Shown here piece after piece: positions 1-5,674 of a DNA stretch of 8,547 nt. Below the pieces are notes generated by a model. The model had not been told where the DNA came from, searched no databases, and saw only the letters and a program-made list of their open reading frames with translations. Position numbers and translations under genes: made by a program. How positions within the stretch are numbered: position 1 is the first letter of the stretch; each line of letters begins with the position of its first letter. This stretch comes from Vulcanimicrobiota bacterium (GTDB lineage Bacteria; Eremiobacterota; Eremiobacteria; Baltobacterales; Baltobacteraceae): positions 1 through 8,547 of the forward strand of contig JASHZC010000010.1 of the NCBI GenBank assembly GCA_030042755.1, in the 5' to 3' direction.

Positions 1-159
1 ATTCTTGAAGCGTCCTGCGGCCCGCTTTACGTACGGAAACGCCATTCCGCAGTAGGGACACTCGAAATCGGCATACTCGACGAGCCTCAGGCGCCCGTTG
101 GGGTTTCCGCGCACGTAATCAGGCATCTGATGGTCGCCGGCCGATGCCCGCTGAGTCAT
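1..159 (-). CDS. DsbA-family (Thioredoxin_4) thiol oxidoreductase, N-terminal part, cut by the left window edge
   Basis: Reading the minus strand from the ATG at 159 gives 53 codons with no stop before the window ends. The visible protein contains RLRLVEYADFECPYCGMAF, the typical first beta-strand plus CxxC active site of DSBA-like thioredoxin-fold proteins. The redox motif is C34-P-Y-C37, both cysteines encoded normally. No signal peptide or lipobox lies before the motif, so this form may be cytoplasmic; many short-N-terminus Thioredoxin_4 proteins share this layout. A purine-rich stretch (GAAGAAGA) directly precedes the ATG and may serve as a weak ribosome binding site. The gene starts 27 nt after the stop of the small Cys-rich gene, suggesting co-transcription. 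It is the second DsbA-fold gene in this minus-strand block. The C-terminal half, including the cis-proline, lies outside the window, so subfamily and partner cannot be judged. Confidence 0.85.
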   Translation of the reverse strand, partial: MTQRASAGDHQMPDYVRGNPNGRLRLVEYADFECPYCGMAFPYVKRAAGRFKN

Positions 160-186
160 TCTTCTTCACGCTCCCGCCGACGCCAC

Positions 187-363
187 CTATGAGCGGCTGT
201 CAGAATGCACGCAGTTGAAGAGATCGCTCTTCCCTTCTACCGGCGTGCACTTAACCTCCATGTGCGAAGAGACATGATGGTCGCGCAGACAGGCTTGCTC
301 CTGACATATTGTATTCGCATCCGACGGTTTACACTGCGGGCCCTTGTGCTCGTGGGTTTCCAT
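187..363 (-). CDS. Small Cys/His-rich protein of unknown function (58 aa)
   Basis: A minus-strand ATG at 363 opens a 58-codon frame ending in TAG. It is preceded by a strong Shine-Dalgarno, GAGGTG, four bases before the start, the best ribosome binding site on this side of the window. The product has five cysteines (residues 11, 20, 25, 39, 51) and seven histidines (4, 6, 29, 30, 34 and others), is strongly hydrophilic, and has no signal peptide or membrane segment. The composition suggests metal binding or a redox-active mini-protein, but I recognise no family. It sits between the FrnE-like gene and the CPYC thioredoxin-fold gene on the same strand, only 27 nt from the latter, so a role in the same thiol or metal process is a reasonable inference. 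The frame is below common gene-caller length limits. That it is translated rests on the ribosome binding site, the spacing and the composition only. Confidence 0.55.
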   Translation of the reverse strand: METHEHKGPQCKPSDANTICQEQACLRDHHVSSHMEVKCTPVEGKSDLFNCVHSDSRS

Positions 364-367
364 CGTT

Positions 368-373
368 CACCTC
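368..373 (-). promoter_or_regulatory. Ribosome binding site of the 58-aa small protein
   Basis: GAGGTG on the minus strand, with a four-base spacer (AACG) before the ATG at 363. It is close to the anti-Shine-Dalgarno ideal and is the main reason for accepting the small gene. Confidence 0.6.
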
Positions 374-458
374 ATTTCCTCATGGCTTGTTTTACCCGGC
401 CTTCCAAATTCTTCATCGCCTGACGGTTTCCGCGCGAATCGTCGTAAGATTGTCGCAC
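372..458 (-). other. Possible 28-aa leader or small ORF in the gap after the FrnE-like gene
   Basis: The stretch 364-484 lies between the FrnE-like stop and the 58-aa small gene and contains no established gene. On the minus strand a GTG at 458 opens 28 codons ending in TGA at 372, whose stop overlaps the ribosome binding site of the small gene. The predicted peptide is short and basic and ends in NLEGRVKQAMRK. The arrangement would suit translational coupling, but the start is weak and no family is recognised. It may be non-coding. No convincing promoter or terminator hairpin was seen in this gap. Confidence 0.15.
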
Positions 459-484
459 GCTTCCGAGCGGTCTCCTGGTCAATG

Positions 485-1099
485 TCACGCGCGTCGTTCG
501 GGCGCTCCGTTTCGAAGCTGGCGCGCGAGATCCGCGGGCGGCATCATTCCTACGATCGCGCGCTGATGCGGCCATCCCATGGCGGGAACGCCGGTCACGC
601 CCGCTCGGTGGGCCTCTTTGATCGACGCGTCGACCGCGGGCGAAAAGCGGCGTTGGTGCCACGCGTCTTCAACCTCCGAGGCCGACACGCCGAGACGTTC
701 GGCGATCGGCACGATGACCGCGCGTTTCGAGATATCGGCGTGTTCGGTGAAGAACGCGCGAGAAGTGTCGTGGTAATAGCGGCCTGCGGCATCGTTGCCC
801 TTTTTAGCGCGCACGAGTTCGGCCGTCTCGAGCGCGAAACGCGAATTTACGTTACGTTGCGGCGGATCGATTGGAAGCCCGACCTCTTCTGCCAGGCTCT
901 CGAGCCTCGCGCGAACACGGGGCCAGTCTTGCGGCGGAAATGGTTTCGGCGCTCCCCCGGGCGGCGTCTCTGGATGCAGCTCGAAGGGGAGCCATCGCAG
1001 ATCGGCGTGCAGCTCGCGAGCCGCTTCTTTGGCCCAAACTGAGCCAAGATAGCAAAACGGTCAAATAACGTCGGACCAGATGTTGATAAGGCGCTCCAT
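485..1099 (-). CDS. FrnE-like DsbA-family oxidoreductase, candidate selenoprotein with in-frame UGA at the active site (UPFC)
   Basis: From the ATG at 1099 the minus strand encodes 204 residues, interrupted only by a UGA at codon 13 (1063-1061). The start reads IWSDVI-U-PFCYLG, matching the FrnE/2-hydroxychromene-2-carboxylate isomerase-like group of DsbA proteins, which normally read SDVxCPxCYLG. The UGA therefore falls precisely on the nucleophilic first cysteine; the resolving cysteine is C16. A mainly helical insert follows (about residues 22-165), then the cis-proline loop GVTGVP (167-172) and a C-terminal GMMPPADLARQL helix. Length and domain order are those of a complete family member. 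A SECIS-like hairpin follows the UGA. If UGA is read as Sec, the product is a selenol-disulfide oxidoreductase, probably cytoplasmic as there is no signal peptide. UGA also ends other genes here, so general code change is unlikely. The start has only a weak, distant GAGGG. The gene lies 23 nt after the zinc-finger gene. Alternatives: a recent nonsense mutation or a sequencing error. Confidence 0.8.
1021..1055 (-). promoter_or_regulatory. Candidate bacterial SECIS hairpin immediately downstream of the in-frame UGA
   Basis: Counting nucleotides after the UGA, the RNA folds as C20-G26, U19-G27, C18-G28, G17-C29, G16-C30, U15-A31, U14-A32, a bulged A33, C13-G34, U12-A35, a bulged A11, U10-A36, C9-G37, G8-C38 and U-G pairs below. 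The apical loop is A-G-U-U-U, or G-U-U if A21-U25 pairs. Bacterial SECIS elements recognised by SelB have a short loop with a G in its first two positions, 16-37 nt from the UGA. Here the G is at +22. The element is inside the coding sequence, as expected for bacteria. The pairing was done by hand; no folding energy was calculated. Confidence 0.7.
1061..1063 (-). other. In-frame UGA, proposed selenocysteine codon (residue 13)
   Basis: The TGA sits between ATT (Ile) and CCG (Pro) in the frame SDVI-U-PFC, at the position of the catalytic Cys of FrnE-like proteins. The frame stays open for 191 codons beyond it, down to the terminal TGA at 487-485. Confidence 0.75.
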
Positions 1100-1122
1100 G
1101 GTCGACTTATCATACCCTCTGT

Positions 1123-1473
1123 CTAATGCAACCTCGACTGCCAGTCTTTAGGGACGCGACCTTGCGGTCCCGGAACCGGTTGATCGTCCGGGTGCCACCG
1201 CGGCTTGGCCAGTGTTGGGCCATCTAGAAACTCCCCGGTCGCGTAATCGTAGAACCAGCGCTCGCCTGGTTCGAAACTCGCGATAATCGGATGGCCGGTT
1301 TCGCGAGAATGCGCGGAAGCGTGCTGATGCGGTGAGCTGTCGCAACAGCCAACGTGGCCGCACTGTGCGCACCGGCGAAGATGCAACCACCAGCCATCCT
1401 CCGCCAGGCACTCGACGCAACCGTTACCCGACGGCGGCTTTTCAGCATCGATTCCCGGCAAATCGTGAACCAT
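1123..1473 (-). CDS. UBP-type zinc-finger domain protein (116 aa)
   Basis: The protein carries a ubiquitin-hydrolase-type (ZnF_UBP) zinc finger over most of its length. Likely zinc ligands are C19-x2-C22, C35-x2-C38, C43 or C44, and histidines among 49/51, 55 and 61, followed by the usual HPIIASFEPGERWFYDY segment (61-77). In eukaryotes this fold binds ubiquitin C-termini; stand-alone bacterial members of about 100 residues exist but their role is unclear, so no function is assigned. The open frame extends upstream to 1641, but the ATG at 1473 is preferred. It starts the conserved domain, matches the usual length, has GAGGA 12 nt upstream, and avoids overlapping the divergent lipoprotein gene. 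It is first in the minus-strand block and ends 23 nt before the FrnE-like selenoprotein candidate, so the two are probably co-transcribed. Confidence 0.85.
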   Translation of the reverse strand: MVHDLPGIDAEKPPSGNGCVECLAEDGWWLHLRRCAQCGHVGCCDSSPHQHASAHSRETGHPIIASFEPGERWFYDYATGEFLDGPTLAKPRWHPDDQPVPGPQGRVPKDWQSRLH

Positions 1474-1576
1474 TCTTATCTGTCTTCCTCTCGTCGGCGC
1501 ATGAAGCCTTGCAAAACCGCCCTCAGTCGCGATCACCCGGACAGGTCGAGCAAGAGCCCTTGCGAAGAAAAGCGGC
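1474..1576. promoter_or_regulatory. Divergent intergenic region between the zinc-finger gene and the propeller lipoprotein
   Basis: These 103 bp separate two divergently transcribed genes and must hold both promoters if each block starts here. I could not identify a convincing -35/-10 pair or operator palindrome in either direction. Confidence 0.4.
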
Positions 1577-2599
1577 ATGATCAGACGGTTACGTTCTCTA
1601 GCCGCCGGGACAGCGGCGGCGCTTCTTGCGGGTTGCGCCATCGGCGGCCCTTCCGCGCAGCAATCGATCGCAGAATCGTTGAACGTTCACACGTATCCAC
1701 TCGGCGCCTATAGCTCGAAGTCCCTCCCCGTTCTGCCTCGCGCCAGGCTCGCGCGCGGCAGTGGCTCGTACGCCGTCAAGCGCGACTCGCGGCTGGTATA
1801 CGTGTCTAACCTCGGCGCGGGCGCGATCGACGTTTTTTACCAGCGCGGCAAGGATCAAGAGCCAATCGCAACGATTACGAATGGGATCTTGGGGCCGGGG
1901 GGCCTCACGACGGATAGAAAAGGCAATCTGTACGTAGCCGACGAGGGTGAGATCAGCGGGAAGTGGACCGTGCAGCTCTACGCACCCGGCGCAACGTCGC
2001 CGACCAAGAGCTACACGACCGATCTCTCTTCGCCAACCGACACCGCCGTCGCAGAAGATGGAACGATTTACATCGCGAACTTCAACGGGGACAGCAATGG
2101 CTGGGTGGCAGTCTATCCCAAAGGTAAAGTCTCAAAGGAATACCGGCTCTCTGATTTTGGCGGAGGCGCTCCCCTTTCGGTAGCGCTCGATGCTAAGCAA
2201 AATCTCTACGTGATGTACGACGTCAACGGTGGCAGCGCGGTCAACGAATACAAGCCCCGCGCAAAAACCGGCACCAACCTCAACCTCGTCTTTGGCAGTG
2301 GAGGCGGCATCCAGGTTGATGCATCGGGCGACATTCTGGTGGCGCAGCAACTGGATCCATCGGAAATCCTGATCTTTCCGCCCGGGGAAACAGAGCCATC
2401 TCAGACCATCTCTATGCCCGGCGGGGGAGAGCCGTTCAATTTCGCCTTAAACCACGGGAGCAGGGCGCTCTTCGTCGGCGAATACCAGGAGGCTAACCAG
2501 GTGGACCGTTTCGCGTACCCGTCGACAAAGTTTAAGTACGTGGTCGCGAACGGCTTCGAGAATCCGTCTGGCGTCGCAACCGCGCCATACGAGTTTTAG
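1577..2599 (+). CDS. NHL/SMP-30-like six-bladed beta-propeller lipoprotein
   Basis: The 340-residue product begins with a lipoprotein signal peptide: basic MIRRLR, a hydrophobic stretch and the lipobox LLAGC, with C20 as the lipidated residue. After a linker, six propeller units can be counted by eye, each with a D/A-x-x-G-N-L-Y-V-A-like strand followed by a strand ending in V-Y-P or A-Y-P. They are near residues 64-90, 108-138, 152-183, 199-228, 244-270 and 285-315, and the final NPSGVATAP may close the ring with the first blade. Such propellers are generally binding scaffolds or act as lactonases or esterases. I see no metal-ligand set proving enzyme activity, so a surface-anchored binding role is the cautious call. 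It is the first gene of the plus-strand run, followed after 7 nt by the rhodanese gene. The ribosome binding site is weak (GAAGAAAAG region). Confidence 0.85.
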   Translation: MIRRLRSLAAGTAAALLAGCAIGGPSAQQSIAESLNVHTYPLGAYSSKSLPVLPRARLARGSGSYAVKRDSRLVYVSNLGAGAIDVFYQRGKDQEPIATITNGILGPGGLTTDRKGNLYVADEGEISGKWTVQLYAPGATSPTKSYTTDLSSPTDTAVAEDGTIYIANFNGDSNGWVAVYPKGKVSKEYRLSDFGGGAPLSVALDAKQNLYVMYDVNGGSAVNEYKPRAKTGTNLNLVFGSGGGIQVDASGDILVAQQLDPSEILIFPPGETEPSQTISMPGGGEPFNFALNHGSRALFVGEYQEANQVDRFAYPSTKFKYVVANGFENPSGVATAPYEF

Positions 2600-2606
2600 C
2601 CGTTCG

Positions 2607-2945
2607 ATGTCGAACGATGAGGCCACATTCGATGACGTGGTGCCGCCGATTTCACCGGAAGCGGCGAAAACGCTGATCGGTCGAGGGGATGCGATCGTCA
2701 TCGACGTTCGCGAGCCACACGAAGTGGCGCGGACGGGTAAGGTGGCAGGGGCCTTACACGTTCCGCTCGGTTTATTGGCCCTCCACGAGTTCGATCGGGG
2801 AAAGGCGCTCTTATTGTATTGCGCCGTCGGAGAGCGTTCGGAACTCGGCGGCCGCACTCTGAAATCACTGGGTTACCGGAACGTTTTCAATCTTGGCGGG
2901 TTCCACGACTGGGTCAAAAGCGGCGGCGCCGTCGATAAGGCGTAA
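2607..2945 (+). CDS. Single-domain rhodanese-like sulfurtransferase (112 aa)
   Basis: This is a compact rhodanese domain. VIDVREPHEVARTGKVAGALHVPL (about residues 31-54) holds the conserved D-V-R-E-P and the G-H/L-x-P-L segment. LLLYCAVGERSE (68-79) is the active-site loop with catalytic C72, and NVFNLGGFHDWVKSG (residues 92-106) is the C-terminal motif. Family members bind persulfide on the cysteine and transfer sulfane sulfur to thiols or cyanide. The loop C-A-V-G-E-R-S retains the R that shapes the persulfide site. There is no signal peptide, so it is likely cytoplasmic, although it sits between two lipoprotein genes. It starts 7 nt after the upstream stop without a clear Shine-Dalgarno, which suggests translational coupling, and it ends 28 nt before the phosphoesterase gene. 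The natural sulfur acceptor cannot be inferred from the sequence. Confidence 0.9.
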   Translation: MSNDEATFDDVVPPISPEAAKTLIGRGDAIVIDVREPHEVARTGKVAGALHVPLGLLALHEFDRGKALLLYCAVGERSELGGRTLKSLGYRNVFNLGGFHDWVKSGGAVDKA

Positions 2946-2973
2946 TGGCACTGCCGGATGAGGGCTAGGTAAA

Positions 2974-4350
2974 ATGGCGGGGTCGAGTAAGTGGCTCGCA
3001 ATAGCGCTCATGGCCGCGATCGGCGGCTGCACCGGGCTGCAGTCGATTGGCTCGAGCGGCGTCGACCTTCCCGGCGCGTTGCCGCTTCTGAGAGCCCATC
3101 GCTCCTCATCGTCGGCGTACATCAAGCACGTCGTGATACTGATCCAGGAAAACCGCAGTTTCGACGATTTTTTTGCCACCTTCCCGGGCGCCGACGGCGC
3201 GACGCAAGGCTTGATGAAAACATCCAAAGGGGACGTGTATGTTCCGCTCACGAAAGCCGGCTTGAATTCGAATAACCTGGAGCACAGCCACTTCACCTTT
3301 AATAAAGAGTTCGATAACGGCAAGATGGACGGCTTCGCCGACATCGAGCGCGACCTCGGGCACGGCGTGCTAGTGCCCGCCGGCACGTATACTTACCGTT
3401 ACGTGGATCCGAAAGACATCGCTCCGTACTGGGACATTGCCAAAGAGTATGTGCTTGCGGATCACATGTTCACCACCCAAAGCAGCGCCAGTTTCACGGC
3501 GCATCAAGACTTCATCGCGGGCGGCACGCCGGTAGGCGACAAAGGCGATAACGTGATCGATTTTCCGGAACCTTTGTCGTGGGGATGTAACGCAGCGCCT
3601 GGGACGGTGACGGACTTGATCACACCGAAGCGACACGAAGAGTTCGGCGCCGGCCCATTTCCTTGCTTCCGCTATAGAACGCTGCGCGATTTGCTTGATG
3701 CGAAGGGCATCTCTTGGCTCTATTTCACAAACAAGAGCCAAAGCGGGCTATGGGACGCGTTCGACGCAATCTCCGCGGTGTATTACGGTTCGCAGTGGAA
3801 GACGAATATCGTCGTTCCTGAAACGAAGGTGTTCGATTACCTCGACACGAGTGAGTTGCCCGCCGTTAGCTGGGTGATCCCCGATGAGCTGACGTCCGAC
3901 CACCCTTCGAACATTCGCGATCAAGGCCCCGAGTGGGTCGCATCCGTGGTCAACGCGATCGGCGAGAGCGCATATTGGGACTCGACCGTCATCATCGTGG
4001 TATGGGACGACTGGGGCGGCGAGTACGACAACGTCCCGCCTCCGCAACTCGACGGTCAAGGGCTCGGAATGCGCGTGCCGATGTTGATCGTCTCTGCTTA
4101 CGACAAGCAGACGGCGAGTCAACCCGGCTATGTTTCCCACACACAGTACGAAGACGGAAGCCTGCTAAAGTTCATGGAGCAGAACTGGAAGCTCGGTTCG
4201 CTGGGGACCACCGATGTGCGCGCCAACAGCATTGCCGACTGTTTCGATTTCTCTCAAAAGCCTCGTCCGTTCGTTCCAATACCGGACGCCCTCAGCAAGT
4301 CGTATTGGGAGCACTACAACGTTTCAAGCGCGCCGATCGACGAATACTGA
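2974..4350 (+). CDS. Phosphoesterase family lipoprotein (acid phosphatase / phospholipase C type)
   Basis: The 458-residue protein belongs to the PF04185 phosphoesterase family. The signature HVVILIQENRSFDDFF (52-67) supplies E59 and N60, which match metal/active-site residues of the AcpA-type enzymes. TTQSSASFTAHQDFIAG (167-183) is the nucleophile region, with a Ser or Thr near 170. VVWDDWGGEYD (342-352) supplies the D345-D346 metal pair, followed by RVPMLIVSAYD and SHTQYEDGSLLKFME. The family cleaves phosphomonoesters or phospholipid head groups outside the cytoplasm; which substrate applies here is not visible. The N-terminus is hydrophobic and ends in AIGGC with C19, a plausible though non-ideal lipobox, so it is probably lipid-anchored. 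No twin-arginine motif is present, unlike many phospholipases C of this family. AGGTAAA precedes the ATG as a ribosome binding site. It lies in the middle of the plus-strand run. Confidence 0.9.
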   Translation: MAGSSKWLAIALMAAIGGCTGLQSIGSSGVDLPGALPLLRAHRSSSSAYIKHVVILIQENRSFDDFFATFPGADGATQGLMKTSKGDVYVPLTKAGLNSNNLEHSHFTFNKEFDNGKMDGFADIERDLGHGVLVPAGTYTYRYVDPKDIAPYWDIAKEYVLADHMFTTQSSASFTAHQDFIAGGTPVGDKGDNVIDFPEPLSWGCNAAPGTVTDLITPKRHEEFGAGPFPCFRYRTLRDLLDAKGISWLYFTNKSQSGLWDAFDAISAVYYGSQWKTNIVVPETKVFDYLDTSELPAVSWVIPDELTSDHPSNIRDQGPEWVASVVNAIGESAYWDSTVIIVVWDDWGGEYDNVPPPQLDGQGLGMRVPMLIVSAYDKQTASQPGYVSHTQYEDGSLLKFMEQNWKLGSLGTTDVRANSIADCFDFSQKPRPFVPIPDALSKSYWEHYNVSSAPIDEY

Positions 4351-4411
4351 AGTCCGAGAACGAGGAACCCCTTAGCCTGTCGAAGCAATACCGCTCCGGG
4401 GGTACGGACGC

Positions 4412-5662
4412 TTGAAACCGTTTGTTGCGGTGATTCTAGCCGCAATTGTAGCTGGATGTGGCGGTGGAAGCACGCCGCTGAGCCTATCGCCTGCCGGGCT
4501 CAGGACGACGACGGCGCGAACGCCTGTGCCTCCCGCGTATAACGTGCTCTATAGCTTTAAAGGCGGGGACGACGGCAGAGACCCGCACGCGGGCCCTCTC
4601 ATTAAAGTCAAGGGCACGCTCTACGGCACGACCGTATATGGGGGCGGCCCGTGTCATGATCGTTGCTTTGGCGGGACGGTCTTCGCGATCACGACGTCCG
4701 GCAGCGAAACCGTGCTCCATAGCTTCGAAGCCAGCTCGAAAGACGACGGAAAAAACCCGCGGTCAGGCCTGGTCGGCGTCGCAGGCACACTCTACGGCAC
4801 CACCGTCAAAGGTGGCGCGGCGTCGTGCTATTGCGGAACCGTGTTCAAGGTCACACTATCCGGAACGGAGACCGTACTCCACAGCTTCTCAGGTGAACCG
4901 GACGGCTTCGGCCCGGAATACGGCCTTCTCGGCGTCAGCGGCACACTCTACGGTACCACGCCGAGTGGGGGCGCAAACAACGAAGGAACGGTCTTCGCGA
5001 TCTCGACCTCGGGCAAGGAAACCGTGCTCCACAGCTTCGCAGGCGAACCGGACGGTGCGCAGCCTAAAGGGGCCCTCATCAACGTCAACGGCACGCTCTA
5101 CGGCACGACCACTGGTGGCGGCGCGAACTGCAGCTCAATAGGCGGCTGCGGAACGGTCTTTACGCTCACGCCGTCGGGCGACGAAACCGTGCTCTATAGC
5201 TTCAAAGGTGGCAAGGCAGACGGCAGATACCCAACGCAAGCGCCCCTTCTGGACATCAATGGCACGCTGTATGGCACCAATAAGTACGGCGGGACGTACA
5301 ACCGCGGAACGGTATTCTCGATCGCGAGTAGCGGCCAGGAAACCGTGCTGCACAGCTTCGGCGGCTCGGGAGACGGCGTCTTTCCGTATGGGGGCCTCCT
5401 CGACGTCAGCGGCACGCTCTACGGTACGACGTCCAACGGTGGTTCGGTTTCGTGCGGCGTGCGATACGGCGACGTCCGCGGATGCGGAACGGTTTTCAAG
5501 ATTACGACCTCCGGCAAGGAAACCGTGCTCCACAGCTTCGGCGACCCAGGGGACGGCAAATATCCGTATCAGGGCCTCGTCAATGTAAACGGTACGCTCT
5601 ACGGCACGGCCACGGCCGGCGGCAAGCATAACGCAGGAATGATATTCTCTTTATCGCCGTAA
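4412..5662 (+). CDS. GloVer-repeat (TIGR03803-like) seven-unit beta-propeller lipoprotein
   Basis: A TTG start at 4412, with GGGGGT upstream, gives a 416-residue protein whose signal peptide ends in the lipobox IVAGC (C16). The rest is tandem repeats. The core G-T-V-F-x-I-x-x-S-G-x-E-T-V-L-H-S-F is followed by a D-G turn and then G-T-L-Y-G-T-T-x-x-G-G. GTLYGT occurs seven times (residues 68, 125, 177, 227, 283, 333, 393). The N-terminal strand YNVLYSF (43-49) and C-terminal GMIFSLSP (409-416) would complete one blade between them, a velcro closure suited to a seven-bladed propeller. Four units carry a cysteine pair in the loop before GTVF (81/85, 139/141, 240/246, 348/358). Proteins with this repeat, described from Gloeobacter and Verrucomicrobia and other soil bacteria, have no established function; a surface binding or adhesion role is a guess. 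The next gene starts 12 nt downstream. Confidence 0.88.
   Translation: MKPFVAVILAAIVAGCGGGSTPLSLSPAGLRTTTARTPVPPAYNVLYSFKGGDDGRDPHAGPLIKVKGTLYGTTVYGGGPCHDRCFGGTVFAITTSGSETVLHSFEASSKDDGKNPRSGLVGVAGTLYGTTVKGGAASCYCGTVFKVTLSGTETVLHSFSGEPDGFGPEYGLLGVSGTLYGTTPSGGANNEGTVFAISTSGKETVLHSFAGEPDGAQPKGALINVNGTLYGTTTGGGANCSSIGGCGTVFTLTPSGDETVLYSFKGGKADGRYPTQAPLLDINGTLYGTNKYGGTYNRGTVFSIASSGQETVLHSFGGSGDGVFPYGGLLDVSGTLYGTTSNGGSVSCGVRYGDVRGCGTVFKITTSGKETVLHSFGDPGDGKYPYQGLVNVNGTLYGTATAGGKHNAGMIFSLSP
4538..5659 (+). repeat. Seven in-frame coding repeats of the GloVer propeller
   Basis: The tandem units have periods of about 150-180 bp (50-60 residues). DNA identity is high in two cores: CTCTACGGCACGAC-like, seven copies beginning with that at about 4613, and GAAACCGTGCTCCACAGCTTC-like cores. 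The linkers vary in length and sequence. The strong nucleotide similarity suggests internal duplication with recent homogenisation. Confidence 0.85.
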
Positions 5663-5674
5663 GAACGGCGCAAG

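Noticed and set aside
440..484. Possible promoter TTGACC ... GACAAT in the gap after the FrnE-like gene (minus strand)
   Set aside because: The spacer is about 22 nt, too long for a standard sigma-70 promoter.
485..814. FrnE-like gene as a 109-aa protein starting at the GTG at 814
   Set aside because: The homology continues in the same frame upstream to 1099, through LxELHPETPP-type FrnE sequence and the PFCYLG active site. The short form would lack the active site.
344..1042. Plus-strand open frame of 232 aa opposite the FrnE-like gene
   Set aside because: It has no recognisable motif and an Arg-rich, shadow-like composition, and it lies antisense to a frame with clear DsbA-family motifs.
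1061..1063. Genome-wide UGA reassignment (for example UGA as Trp or Gly)
   Set aside because: UGA terminates the phosphoesterase and monooxygenase genes at the expected family ends, and other genes here show no internal UGA.
485..1099. Simple pseudogene call for the FrnE-like gene
   Set aside because: There is a single stop at the catalytic Cys codon, no frameshift, a conserved C-terminal cis-Pro loop and a SECIS-like hairpin. It is still kept as the main alternative.
847..1113. Minus-strand 88-aa frame starting at the ATG at 1113
   Set aside because: It is out of frame with the DsbA-type sequence, has no motif, and overlaps the real gene in another frame.
1474..1641. Longer N-terminus for the UBP zinc-finger protein (start at 1641)
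   Set aside because: The extra 56 residues are low-complexity Arg/Ala-rich, would run into the divergent lipoprotein gene, and precede the normal family start.
1354..1713. Plus-strand 119-aa frame
   Set aside because: It overlaps the zinc-finger gene antisense and the lipoprotein gene in another frame. No motif, no ribosome binding site.
4351..4411. Terminator between the phosphoesterase and GloVer genes
   Set aside because: No stable GC-rich hairpin followed by a T-run was seen; the 61-nt gap looks like a plain spacer with a ribosome binding site at its end.
5135..5629. Minus-strand 164-aa frame with repeated RAVE/EHGF segments
   Set aside because: It is a mirror of the GloVer coding repeats on the opposite strand; its periodicity is explained by those repeats.
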